Origin: Flavonifractor sp. An306
GTDB lineage: Bacteria > Bacillota > Clostridia > Oscillospirales > Oscillospiraceae
Length of the DNA stretch: 45,851 bases
NCBI RefSeq assembly: GCF_002159455.1
Contig: NZ_NFIQ01000028.1
Location: 1 to 45,851 of the forward strand
Reading direction: 5' to 3'
A program made the translations under genes and the position numbers. The notes beneath the pieces were generated by a model. The model was not told the origin of the DNA, searched no databases, and was given only the letters and a program-made list of their open reading frames with translations. Positions 23,954 through 31,845 of this stretch are shown here, piece after piece (position 1 is the stretch's first letter; each line of letters opens with the position of its first letter).

Positions 23954-25365
23954 TTTTTGAGCGCAGCCGCCCCGGCCGGGGCACCGATCTGCTGCCCCCG
24001 CTGGACGTGCCGGAGTGCCCGGTACCGGAGGAATTCGCCCGCAAAAAAGCCCCCCGGCTGCCTGAGATCGGGGAAAGCGACCTGTCCCGCCACTACCAGG
24101 CGCTGGCCCGGCGGGCCTTCGGGGTGTGCGACGGGTTTTACCCCCTGGGCTCCTGCACCATGAAATACAACCCCAAGCTGGGAGAGGATATGGCCGCCCT
24201 CCCCGGCTTTACCGGCATCCACCCTCTCCAGCCCGGCCACACCGTCAAGGGCTGCCAGCTGGCCATGGCCCAGACGGAGTACGCCCTGGCCCGGATCACC
24301 GGCATGGACCGGGTGACCCTCCAGCCCGCCGCCGGGGCCCACGGGGAGTTTACCGGCCTGCTGCTCATCAAGGCCTACCACCGCCACCGGGGGGACAACG
24401 CCCGGACGGTGATCCTGGTGCCCGACTCCGCCCACGGCACCAACCCGGCCTCGGCGGCCATGGCGGGCTTCACCGTCCGCAACATCCCCTCCAACGCCGA
24501 CGGGCTGGTGGATCTGGAGGCCCTGCGGGCCGCCTGCGGCCCGGACACGGCGGGTCTGATGCTCACCAACCCCAACACAGTGGGCCTCTTTGAGCGGGAC
24601 ATTCTGGAGATCACAAAAATCGTCCACGAGGCCGGAGGCCTGGTGTACTACGACGGGGCCAACCTGAACGCCATCATGGGGGTAGCCCGGCCGGGAGACA
24701 TGGGCTTTGACGTGTGCCACCTGAACCTGCACAAGACCTTCGCCACCCCCCATGGCGGCGGCGGGCCCGGCAGCGGCCCGGTGGGGTGCAAGGAATTTCT
24801 GGCCCCCTTTATGCCCGGCTCCGCCCTGTGCGGCAACGGCGGGGAGCACTCCATCGGCCAGGTGCGGGCCTTCCACGCCAACTTCCTGGTGGTGATCCGG
24901 GCTCTTGCCTACCTGATGCGGCTGGGCAACGCCCGGGTGGCGGAGGCTGCCCAGGGGGCGGTGCTCAACGCCAACTATTTAAAGCGCAAGCTGGAGGAGG
25001 CGGGCTACACCGCCGCCTTCCCCGGGCTTTGTATGCACGAGTTTGTCCTCACCCTGGAGGGGCTGAAGAAGGAGACGGGAGTATCCGCTCTGGACGTGGC
25101 CAAGGCCATGCTGGACGACGGCATCCACCCGCCCACCATGTACTTCCCCCTCATCGTCCACGAGGCGCTGATGTTCGAGCCCACCGAGACCGAGGCCCCC
25201 GAGACGCTGGATCAGGCGGCGGCGGTGCTGGCGGACATCCTCCGCCGGGCCAAGGAGGACCCGGAAGCCCTCCACGCCGCCCCCCACTCCACCGTGGTGG
25301 GCCGCCCCGATGAGACCGCCGCCGCCCGCCATCCGGTGGTGCGGTATTCCTTCCCGGAGGGCTGA
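23944..25365 (+). CDS. gcvPB: Glycine dehydrogenase (decarboxylating) subunit 2
   Basis: C-terminal, catalytic half of the split P protein, 473 residues. The PLP lysine is in CHLNLHKTFATPHGGGGPG near residue 267; FYPLGSCTMKYNPKL near 68 and PDSAHGTNPASAAMAGF near 170 are family signatures. ATG 23944 lies inside the end of gcvPA (10-bp overlap), preceded by GGAGGTGCTG. An in-frame opening that reaches further upstream belongs to the gcvPA coding region. Forms the alpha2beta2 enzyme with GcvPA. Confidence 0.97.
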   Translation: MELIFERSRPGRGTDLLPPLDVPECPVPEEFARKKAPRLPEIGESDLSRHYQALARRAFGVCDGFYPLGSCTMKYNPKLGEDMAALPGFTGIHPLQPGHTVKGCQLAMAQTEYALARITGMDRVTLQPAAGAHGEFTGLLLIKAYHRHRGDNARTVILVPDSAHGTNPASAAMAGFTVRNIPSNADGLVDLEALRAACGPDTAGLMLTNPNTVGLFERDILEITKIVHEAGGLVYYDGANLNAIMGVARPGDMGFDVCHLNLHKTFATPHGGGGPGSGPVGCKEFLAPFMPGSALCGNGGEHSIGQVRAFHANFLVVIRALAYLMRLGNARVAEAAQGAVLNANYLKRKLEEAGYTAAFPGLCMHEFVLTLEGLKKETGVSALDVAKAMLDDGIHPPTMYFPLIVHEALMFEPTETEAPETLDQAAAVLADILRRAKEDPEALHAAPHSTVVGRPDETAAARHPVVRYSFPEG

Positions 25366-25367
25366 AT

Positions 25368-26678
25368 ATGCACGATTTACTCATCATCGGCGGAGGACCC
25401 GGCGGCTGCGCCGCCGCCCTCCGGGCCGCCAGAGGCGGCCTGTCCGTGGCCCTGTTCGAGCCCCGTCAGGTGGGGGGCACCTGCCTGAACCGGGGGTGCA
25501 TCCCCACCAAGGCCCTGCTCCACGGGGCCAAGCCGGGGTGCGACTGGTCCCAGCTGGCCGCAGAAAAGGAATCCGTGGTAGCCACCCTCCGCTCCGGCAT
25601 GGAAAAACAGCTGAAAGCCGCCAAGGTGGAGATTATCCCCGCCCAGGCTGTCATCACCGGCCCCAACACCCTCAGAACCGCTGACGGCACGCTTTGGGAG
25701 GGCAGGTCCATCCTGGTCTCTGTGGGCTCTCTCCCTGCCCCTCTCCCCATTCCGGGGATGGACCTGCCCGGTGTATCCAACAGCGACGGCCTGCTGGACG
25801 ACATTCGCCCCCGGGACCATCTGCTCATCATCGGCGGTGGCGTCATTGGGGTGGAGCTGGCCTGGGTGTGGGCCTCCGCCGGGTGCAGGGTCACCATTGT
25901 AGAGGCCCTGGACCGGCTCATCGCCAACCTGGACCGGGAGCTGTCCCAGAGCCTGACCATGGAGTTGAAAAAGGCGGGGGTGACGGTGTACACCGGGGCC
26001 TCGGTGGCGGAGATCCAGCCCGGCCCCGCCGTCCGCTTCACCCACAAGGGAGAGGAGCACACCCTCGCCGCCGACACGGTGCTGGTGGCCGCCGGACGAA
26101 AACCCGCCACCGCCGGCCTGTTTGATGGGGTCTCCCCCGCCATGGACCGGGGCTTTCTGACGGTGGACGGTCAGTTCCGCACCTCCATCCCCTCCATCTA
26201 CGCCATCGGGGACGCCATCGGCGGGGCCATGCTGGCCCACAAGGCGGAAGCAGAGGGGGACGTGGTGGCCCACCTGCTGCTGGGGAAAACGCCCCTGCGC
26301 GGCACCTCCCCCATCCCCTCCTGCGTATACACCGACCCGGAACTGGCCCAGGTAGGCCTGACCCTGGACGAGGCCAAGGCCCGGAACATCCCGGCGGTCA
26401 GCGGCAAGTGCGTCATGGGAGCCAATGGCCGCACCCTTATCGAGGGGGGCAAGCGGGGCTTTGTAAAGCTGGTGTTTCACAAAGAAACCCACGCCCTGCT
26501 GGGGGGACAGCTGTGCTGCTACCGGGCCTCCGACCTGATCGCCGAGCTGACCCTGTCGGTGTCCCTGGGTCTGACAGCAGAGCAGCTGCTCCGGCCGGTA
26601 CGTCCCCACCCCACCTTTGCCGAGGCTGTCACGGCGGCGGTGGAGGCCGGCCTGGATGCACTGGAACGTTCCGTTTGA
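25368..26678 (+). CDS. lpdA: Dihydrolipoyl dehydrogenase (glycine cleavage L protein)
   Basis: FAD enzyme that re-oxidises the dihydrolipoyl arm of GcvH with NAD. The 436 residues have the FAD site IIGGGPGGCAAALRAA, the redox disulfide in GGTCLNRGCIPTKALL (C43, C48 region), the NAD site IIGGGVIGVELAWVWASAG near 162 and the second FAD motif IYAIGDAIGG near 280. The dimer-interface HPTF.E motif is near the end. It is somewhat shorter than the ~460-470 residues of pyruvate-dehydrogenase E3, as is usual for glycine-system versions in Clostridia. Last gene of the operon; 2 bp after gcvPB. No clear terminator follows. Confidence 0.95.
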   Translation: MHDLLIIGGGPGGCAAALRAARGGLSVALFEPRQVGGTCLNRGCIPTKALLHGAKPGCDWSQLAAEKESVVATLRSGMEKQLKAAKVEIIPAQAVITGPNTLRTADGTLWEGRSILVSVGSLPAPLPIPGMDLPGVSNSDGLLDDIRPRDHLLIIGGGVIGVELAWVWASAGCRVTIVEALDRLIANLDRELSQSLTMELKKAGVTVYTGASVAEIQPGPAVRFTHKGEEHTLAADTVLVAAGRKPATAGLFDGVSPAMDRGFLTVDGQFRTSIPSIYAIGDAIGGAMLAHKAEAEGDVVAHLLLGKTPLRGTSPIPSCVYTDPELAQVGLTLDEAKARNIPAVSGKCVMGANGRTLIEGGKRGFVKLVFHKETHALLGGQLCCYRASDLIAELTLSVSLGLTAEQLLRPVRPHPTFAEAVTAAVEAGLDALERSV

Positions 26679-26685
26679 TTTGTAA

Positions 26686-26709
26686 GTTTCTGTTAGTTTC
26701 GCCTGTTTC
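26686..26709. promoter_or_regulatory. Three GTTTC repeats upstream of the first 5'-nucleotidase promoter
   Basis: GTTTC at 26686, 26696 and 26705, spaced 10 and 9 bp, i.e. about one helical turn. Regularly spaced short repeats ahead of a -35 box resemble PhoP/PhoB-type boxes, which would suit a phosphate-scavenging enzyme, but the word does not match the known TTAACA box. Confidence 0.3.
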
Positions 26710-26735
26710 TTTTTATCAAATTTGCACAATTTTTA

Positions 26736-26764
26736 TCGACAGGAATCCCAACCTATGGTATGAT
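26736..26764 (+). promoter_or_regulatory. Promoter of the first 5'-nucleotidase gene
   Basis: TCGACA (26736-26741), 17-bp spacer, TATGAT (26759-26764), 35 bp before the start codon. With no terminator after lpdA, some readthrough from the glycine operon is also possible. Confidence 0.65.
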
Positions 26765-26799
26765 TACAGTACCTCAATGAAAGGAAGGGAGCTGTCTGT

Positions 26800-28935
26800 A
26801 TGCACAAACAAAAGTTCGGCAAAATTCTGTCCGTGGCGCTGAGCATGGCCATGGTGCTCTCCCTGTCCGTCACCGCTCTGGCGGCGGATGGAGAGACCCA
26901 TCTGACCATCATCGGCACCTCGGACACCCACGGCAACATCTGGGGCTACTCCTATGAGGACATGAAGGAGAGCACCGGAGACGGCCTGGCCCGGATTTCC
27001 ACCTATGTCAGCCAGGTGCGGGAGGAGAATCCCAACACCATCCTGGTGGACGCGGGCGACACCATCCAGGGCACCATCATGACCGACGACCTGTACTCCA
27101 AGGACACCACGGATCACCCGGTGCCCGCCGCTCTGAACTACATGGGCTATGACGCCTGGGTCCTGGGCAACCATGAGTTCAACTTCGGGGTGGACACCCT
27201 GAAGGAGATCATCGCCCAGACCGATGTGCCGGTGCTGGCCGCCAACATCAAGAACGCTGACGGCAGCTATTTCACTGGCGCAGGCTACACCATTGTGGAG
27301 CGGGGCGGTGTGAAGGTCGCCATCATCGGCGTGACCACCCCCAACATCCCCCGGTGGGACGGCACCAAGCAGGGCGTGGCCGACCTGACCTTTGAGTCTA
27401 TGGCCGACGCAGTGGCCGACTGCATCGAGGAAATCGGCGACGGAGCTGACGTGATCATGGCCTCCACCCATGCCGGTCTGTCCGCCGAGTACTCCACCGA
27501 TGGAGCCGACGCCGCCCAGACCATTCTGGACAAGTGCCCGGAGGTGGACGTGCTCCAGCTGGGCCACACCCACACCACCTACATCAACAACGACGGCGCC
27601 ATCCCCGTGGGCGAGACCAAGAACAACGCCGGCGAGGTGGTCCGCTATGACCTGACCCTCAACGCCGACAAGGAGATCACCTCCGCCACGGTGGAGACCG
27701 TCTCCATGAAGGACGTGGAGCCCGACCAGGGCCTGCGGGATGTACCCGCCGTCAAGGCCGCCCAGGAAAAAGCCGTGTCCTTCATTCAGGACAACGTGCT
27801 GGGCCACGCCGCCGCCGACTTCCAGCCCGTCAATGAGATCAAGGGCCTGCCCGAGGGCCGGCTCCAGGATACCGCCGTTATCGACCTCATCGGCACCGTC
27901 CAGCTGGAGAACTCCGGCGCCGACGTCACCGCCGTGGCTCTGTTCAAGGACACCAGCGACCTGAAGCAGGGTGATCTGAACTACGGCAACATGTTCGACA
28001 TCTACAAGTACCCCAACGTGCTGTACACCGTAGAGGTGACCGGCGCGGAGATGAAGGCCTACATGGAGTGGGCCGCCGAGTGCTGGAACCAGTGGCAACC
28101 CGGGGACATCAACATCTCCTTCAACCCGGACAAGGCCGGCTACCTCCACGACCATTTCATCGGCCTGAACTATGAGGTCAACCTGTCCAAGCCCGCCGGT
28201 GAGCGCATTGAAAACGTGACCTTTAAGGGCGAGCCCCTCACTGACGACATGACCCTCACCCTCTGCGTCAACGACTACCGCTACACCGGTCTGAAGAACG
28301 AGGGCATTATCTCCGGCGAGAAGCAGTGGGAGTCCTCTGCCTCCGTGCGGGACATGCTGGTGGCCTATCTGGCCGAGCACGATCCCCTGGAGCCCGTGGT
28401 GGACAACAACTGGAAGATCACCGGCGTGGATCTGCAGCTGGACAACCCTGAGCGGGCAGCCTACATTGAGAAGATCAATGCCGGTGAGCTGGCCACCCCC
28501 TACAACAAGAGCATCAACCTGAACGAGGCCAACAACGTGGTGGTCAACGGCCTGCTGTACTCCGCCGACGACGCGGTGAGCAGCGGTCTGGGCGACACGG
28601 TGTTCTACCGTCTGCGGGATCTGGCCGTGGCCTTCAAGGGCACCACCGCCGCCTTTGACCTGACCTGGAACAACGGCGTGGTCCTCACCAAGGGCGGCGA
28701 ATATACCGCCGCGTCCCTGGCTCCCCGTGCCGATGGCACCGCCATTGATTACGCCAACCTGACCGTCACCGTGGACGGCGCTCCGGTGGAGGTGTCCGCC
28801 CTGCTCATCGGCGGCAACTACTATGTCTCCGCCGAGGGCATCAACACCCTGCTGGGCATCAACGCTGTTGAAGCCGACGGGGTGCTCACCCTCACCGCCG
28901 AAGAGGCCGGCCCCGGCTCCGGCAACGCCGGCTGA
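26800..28935 (+). CDS. Secreted 5'-nucleotidase/metallophosphatase with amine-oxidase-stalk-like C-terminus
   Basis: A 711-residue exported enzyme that should release phosphate from nucleotides, cyclic nucleotides or UDP-sugars outside the membrane. Signal peptide 1-29 (SLSVTALAAD). The calcineurin-like metallophosphatase domain has GTSDTHGN near 40, DAGDTIQG near 84, LGNHEFNFG near 122, and GHTHTTYI near 252. The 5'-nucleotidase C-terminal domain follows from about 340 to 540 (FNPDKAGYLHDH replaces the usual substrate loop wording). Residues 575-705 (VVVNGLLYSADDAV, VFYRLRDLAVAF, YYVSAEGINTLLGI) look like the copper-amine-oxidase N-terminal-like stalk module common on secreted clostridial proteins. 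The ATG follows AAGGAAGGGAG. A terminator follows. It has a paralogue with SLH anchors at 41132-43411. Confidence 0.9.
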   Translation: MHKQKFGKILSVALSMAMVLSLSVTALAADGETHLTIIGTSDTHGNIWGYSYEDMKESTGDGLARISTYVSQVREENPNTILVDAGDTIQGTIMTDDLYSKDTTDHPVPAALNYMGYDAWVLGNHEFNFGVDTLKEIIAQTDVPVLAANIKNADGSYFTGAGYTIVERGGVKVAIIGVTTPNIPRWDGTKQGVADLTFESMADAVADCIEEIGDGADVIMASTHAGLSAEYSTDGADAAQTILDKCPEVDVLQLGHTHTTYINNDGAIPVGETKNNAGEVVRYDLTLNADKEITSATVETVSMKDVEPDQGLRDVPAVKAAQEKAVSFIQDNVLGHAAADFQPVNEIKGLPEGRLQDTAVIDLIGTVQLENSGADVTAVALFKDTSDLKQGDLNYGNMFDIYKYPNVLYTVEVTGAEMKAYMEWAAECWNQWQPGDINISFNPDKAGYLHDHFIGLNYEVNLSKPAGERIENVTFKGEPLTDDMTLTLCVNDYRYTGLKNEGIISGEKQWESSASVRDMLVAYLAEHDPLEPVVDNNWKITGVDLQLDNPERAAYIEKINAGELATPYNKSINLNEANNVVVNGLLYSADDAVSSGLGDTVFYRLRDLAVAFKGTTAAFDLTWNNGVVLTKGGEYTAASLAPRADGTAIDYANLTVTVDGAPVEVSALLIGGNYYVSAEGINTLLGINAVEADGVLTLTAEEAGPGSGNAG

Positions 28936-28950
28936 GCCAATTCCTCAGGC

Positions 28951-28987
28951 AAAGACCAGCTCCTTACGGAGCTGGTCTTTTTTATTT
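28951..28987 (+). terminator. Terminator after the first 5'-nucleotidase gene
   Basis: A 13-bp stem AAAGACCAGCTCC/GGAGCTGGTCTTT (28951-28963 with 28968-28980, loop TTAC) followed by TTTATTT. Confidence 0.92.
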
Positions 28988-28993
28988 CCCCTC

Positions 28994-29053
28994 TTGACAA
29001 GTTTCCTTGTCAATGCTATCCTATGTTTGACAAGGAAAGTTGTCATTTTGACA
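28994..29053 (+). promoter_or_regulatory. Promoter with repeated TTGACAA/TTGTCAA operators ahead of the XRE gene
   Basis: TTGACA (28994-28999), 17-bp spacer, TATCCT (29017-29022). The same word builds a dyad TTGACAAG-TTTC-CTTGTCAA (28994-29013), a second dyad TGACAA-GGAAAG-TTGTCA (29028-29045) and a further half site TTGACA (29048-29053). The first dyad covers the -35 box and the second lies just after the -10, a typical layout for autorepression by the XRE protein encoded next. Confidence 0.7.
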
Positions 29054-29084
29054 AAGATAGTTAGCAAGGCAAGGAGGGGATCCG

Positions 29085-29291
29085 ATGCCACTACACAACC
29101 GGCTGAAGGAACACCGGGCCCGGCTGGGGGTCAACCAGCAGGAGCTGGGCCGCATGGCGGGGGTGTCCCGGCAGACCATCAGCCAGATTGAGCGGGGGGA
29201 CTACTCCCCCTCCGTCACCCTGGCCCTGAAGCTGGCCAGGCTGTGCGGCGTCACTGTGGAGGACATTTTCAGCTATGAGGAGGATGAATAG
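29085..29291 (+). CDS. XRE family helix-turn-helix regulator
   Basis: A 68-residue DNA-binding protein consisting of a single Cro/cI-type fold. The helix-turn-helix is NQQELGRMAGVSRQTISQIE (residues 16-35), followed by GDYSPSVTLALKLARLCGV, a very close match to small XRE regulators paired with membrane proteins in Firmicutes. GGAGGGG precedes the ATG. It probably binds the repeated TTGACAA sites in its own promoter. Its stop codon is one base before the start of the DUF3169 gene, and the GAGGAGG ribosome site for that gene is inside its last codons, so the two are coupled. Confidence 0.9.
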   Translation: MPLHNRLKEHRARLGVNQQELGRMAGVSRQTISQIERGDYSPSVTLALKLARLCGVTVEDIFSYEEDE

Positions 29292-29292
29292 G

Positions 29293-30036
29293 ATGAAGGA
29301 TCAGGTTGCGCGGGAAAACCGCAAGGCGCTGCCCAAGTTTTTGGGTTCGGTGCTGCTCTTTGCGCTGCTGGGTGGGGCGGGCGGCTTTTTCGTCAGTATC
29401 GCCGGCTTCTCCGGGCTGGCCGGCTGGCTCCAGACCGGGCTGACAGAGGCCCTGCGGGTGGTGGTGCCCTGGGGCATCCCGGTGAGCTCGCTGGTATTGC
29501 TGGGTATCGGCCTGGGACTGTACCGCTCCGCCAAGGGCCGGTACGACCGCTGGGACGGGGAGGATGAGCAGCTGGCAGACAGCATCGAGATTACCCTCAG
29601 CTATGTGCTGCTGGTCACCGCTCTGGCAACCATTCTGGACTTTTTCTTTCTGTCAGCGGCTTTTCTCAGTGACACTCCCCTGATAACTGCCCTTCTGTTC
29701 CTGGCCTCCATCGTTCTGGTCGTTCTGCTCCAGCAGCGGGCAGTGGACCTGACCCGGCGGATGAACCCGGAGAAGCGGGGCAGCGTGTACGACACCAAGT
29801 TCCAGAAGAAGTGGATGGACAGCTGCGACGAAGCTGAGCGCGCCCAGATCGGCCAGGCGTCCTACCAGGCGCTCCGGGTGACCACCGGCGCCTGTCTGGG
29901 GCTGTGGGTGGTGTTCACCGTGCTGAACTTTTCCTTTGACATCGGCCTGCTGCCCGCCCTGGCGGTGCTGGTAGTGTTCGGAGTGCTCCAGGTCACCTAT
30001 TGCCTGACCTGCATCAGGCTGACCCGCTCCAAATGA
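29293..30036 (+). CDS. DUF3169-like six-helix membrane protein
   Basis: A 247-residue integral membrane protein with about six hydrophobic segments (near residues 13-36, 50-70, 93-115, 120-138, 195-213, 218-240) and a polar central loop carrying MNPEKRGSVYDTKFQKKW. This layout and the pairing with a small XRE regulator fit DUF3169, a family of unknown function in Firmicutes. Start at 29293 is chosen because AGGAGG lies 9 bp upstream; the ATG codons at 29275 and 29284 overlap that site. Followed by a bidirectional terminator. A stress- or antimicrobial-response role is conjecture. Confidence 0.75.
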   Translation: MKDQVARENRKALPKFLGSVLLFALLGGAGGFFVSIAGFSGLAGWLQTGLTEALRVVVPWGIPVSSLVLLGIGLGLYRSAKGRYDRWDGEDEQLADSIEITLSYVLLVTALATILDFFFLSAAFLSDTPLITALLFLASIVLVVLLQQRAVDLTRRMNPEKRGSVYDTKFQKKWMDSCDEAERAQIGQASYQALRVTTGACLGLWVVFTVLNFSFDIGLLPALAVLVVFGVLQVTYCLTCIRLTRSK

Positions 30037-30041
30037 GAAAA

Positions 30042-30073
30042 CGGCCAGTCCCCGAAGGGACTGGCCGCTTTTT
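30042..30073. terminator. Bidirectional terminator between the DUF3169 gene and hydA
   Basis: An 11-bp stem CGGCCAGTCCC/GGGACTGGCCG (30042-30052 with 30057-30067, loop CGAA), TTTTT on the plus side and TTTT on the minus side. Serves two convergent units. Confidence 0.9.
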
Positions 30074-30076
30074 GTG

Positions 30077-31831
30077 TTATACCCGATAGCGCTTCTGCTT
30101 GATATAGGTACAGTGGAGCAGCTCGTGGGCCTTGTGGCCGCCGGGCTCGCCCAGGTAGGCGTGGTACACCGTCTGGACCACCGGGTTCTTGTGGCTGCGG
30201 CGGTACTCCATATCCTCGTCCTGCTTGTACAGGGCGGCGGCCCGCAGGGCCTTGATGTCGGTGAAGTTACGCACGTCGGCGTGCTGGATGGGCTGGCCGC
30301 CGCCGTTGATGCAGCCGCCGGGACAGGCCATGAACTCCACAAAGTCGTACTGCATGGAGCCGTCCCTGATGCCGTCCAGCACCAGCTTCACATTGTGCAG
30401 GCCGGAGGCCACGCACACCCGCACCGTGCGGCCGAGCAGCTCGTAGCTGGCCTCCTTCACGCCCTCCATGCCCCGGACCTCCTTGTACTCCAGGGGGGCC
30501 ATACCGCCGTCGGTGAGCTGCTCCACCACCGTGCGCAGGGCGGCCTCCATTACGCCGCCGGAGGCGCCGAAAATGGCGGCGGCACCGGTGGAGATGCCCA
30601 GCATCTCGTCAAATGTACCGTCAGGCAAGTGGTCGAAGAGCAGGCCCGCCTGGGTGATCATGCGGCCCAGCTCCCGGGTGGTGAGGGACACATCCACCGG
30701 CATACAGCCGTTGGGCAGCCGCTGCTCCTCCCGGCGCACCTCGTACTTCTTGGCGGTACAGGGCATGATGGACACCACAAAGATGTCGTCGGGATCAATG
30801 CCCATGGTCTCGGCGTAATAGGTCTTGACCAGAGAGCCGAACATCTGCTGGGGGGACTTGCAGGTGGACACGTTGGCCATCATCTCGGGGGCGTGCTGCT
30901 CCATGTACCGGATCCAGCCGGGGGAGCATGAGGTGATGAGGGGCAGCTTGCCTCCCCCGTTCAGGCGGCTGAGGAACTCGGTGCCCTCCTCCATAATGGT
31001 GAAGTCAGCGGCGGTGTCCACGTCAAACACCTTGTCAAAGCCCAGACGGCGCAGGGCGGTAACCATCTTGCCCTCCACATTGGTGCCGATGGGCATGCCG
31101 AAGCACTCGCCCAGGGTGACCCGGACGGAGGGAGCGGGACCCACCACCACGTGCTTTTTGGGGTCGTTCAGGGCGGCCAGCACCTTGCCGGTGTCGTCCT
31201 TCTCACTGAGGGCGCCGGTAGGACAGGCCACGATACACTGTCCGCAGGAGACGCAGTCCACCTCGTTCAGGTCCCGGTCAAAGGCGCAGCCGATGTGGGT
31301 GGCAAAGCCCCGGTCGTTGGGACCGATGACCCCCACCTCCTGGGTGGCCCGGCACACGGCGGTGCAGCGGCGGCAGAGGACACATTTGGAGTTATCCCGT
31401 ACCAGATGGGGGGCGGAGTCCTCGATCTGGGGATACATATTGTCGCTGGCGTAGCGCACCGCGTCGATGCCCAGGTCGCTGGCCAGCTGGCGCAGCTCAC
31501 AGTGGCTGTTGCGGGCGCAGGTCAGGCAGTCCATCCGGTGGTTGGACAGGATCAGCTCCAGGGTGAGCTGGCGGGACTTGCGCACCCGCTCGGTGTTGGT
31601 GTACACCTCCATGCCCTCAGTTACGGGATAGACGCAGGAGGCCACCAGGCTCTTGGCCCCCTTCACCTCCACCACACAGATGCGGCAGGCGCCGATTTCG
31701 TTGATGTCCTTCAAAAAGCAGAGGGACGGGATATTGAAGCCCGCGGAGCGGGCCGCCTCCAGCACAGTGGTCCCGGCGGGAACGGTGACGGGGATGTCGT
31801 TGATGCGCAGAGATACCATCTTTTCGTCCAT
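30077..31831 (-). CDS. hydA: [FeFe] hydrogenase catalytic subunit HydA of the NADH-linked trimeric type
   Basis: Catalytic subunit of a cytosolic [FeFe] hydrogenase; with HydB and HydC it should couple H2 formation to NADH and reduced ferredoxin. The 584 residues hold an N-terminal plant-type [2Fe-2S] domain (C38, then GACRICVVEV), the His-ligated cluster motif H98-x-x-DCLTCARNSHCELR, two [4Fe-4S] motifs (CVLCRRCTAVC, CVSCGQCIVACP), then the H-cluster domain: TSCSPGW at 300-306, MPCTAKKYE from 356, and FMACPGGCINGGG from 500, with the small-subunit-like end YLGEPGGHKAHELLH. Motif 1 is TSCSP, not the textbook TSCCP. GGAGGG precedes the ATG. Last gene of the hydC-hydA unit, 14 bp after hydB. 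No maturases (HydE/F/G) are in the window. Confidence 0.96.
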   Translation of the reverse strand: MDEKMVSLRINDIPVTVPAGTTVLEAARSAGFNIPSLCFLKDINEIGACRICVVEVKGAKSLVASCVYPVTEGMEVYTNTERVRKSRQLTLELILSNHRMDCLTCARNSHCELRQLASDLGIDAVRYASDNMYPQIEDSAPHLVRDNSKCVLCRRCTAVCRATQEVGVIGPNDRGFATHIGCAFDRDLNEVDCVSCGQCIVACPTGALSEKDDTGKVLAALNDPKKHVVVGPAPSVRVTLGECFGMPIGTNVEGKMVTALRRLGFDKVFDVDTAADFTIMEEGTEFLSRLNGGGKLPLITSCSPGWIRYMEQHAPEMMANVSTCKSPQQMFGSLVKTYYAETMGIDPDDIFVVSIMPCTAKKYEVRREEQRLPNGCMPVDVSLTTRELGRMITQAGLLFDHLPDGTFDEMLGISTGAAAIFGASGGVMEAALRTVVEQLTDGGMAPLEYKEVRGMEGVKEASYELLGRTVRVCVASGLHNVKLVLDGIRDGSMQYDFVEFMACPGGCINGGGQPIQHADVRNFTDIKALRAAALYKQDEDMEYRRSHKNPVVQTVYHAYLGEPGGHKAHELLHCTYIKQKRYRV

Positions 31832-31845
31832 GTCCGTTCCCTCCC

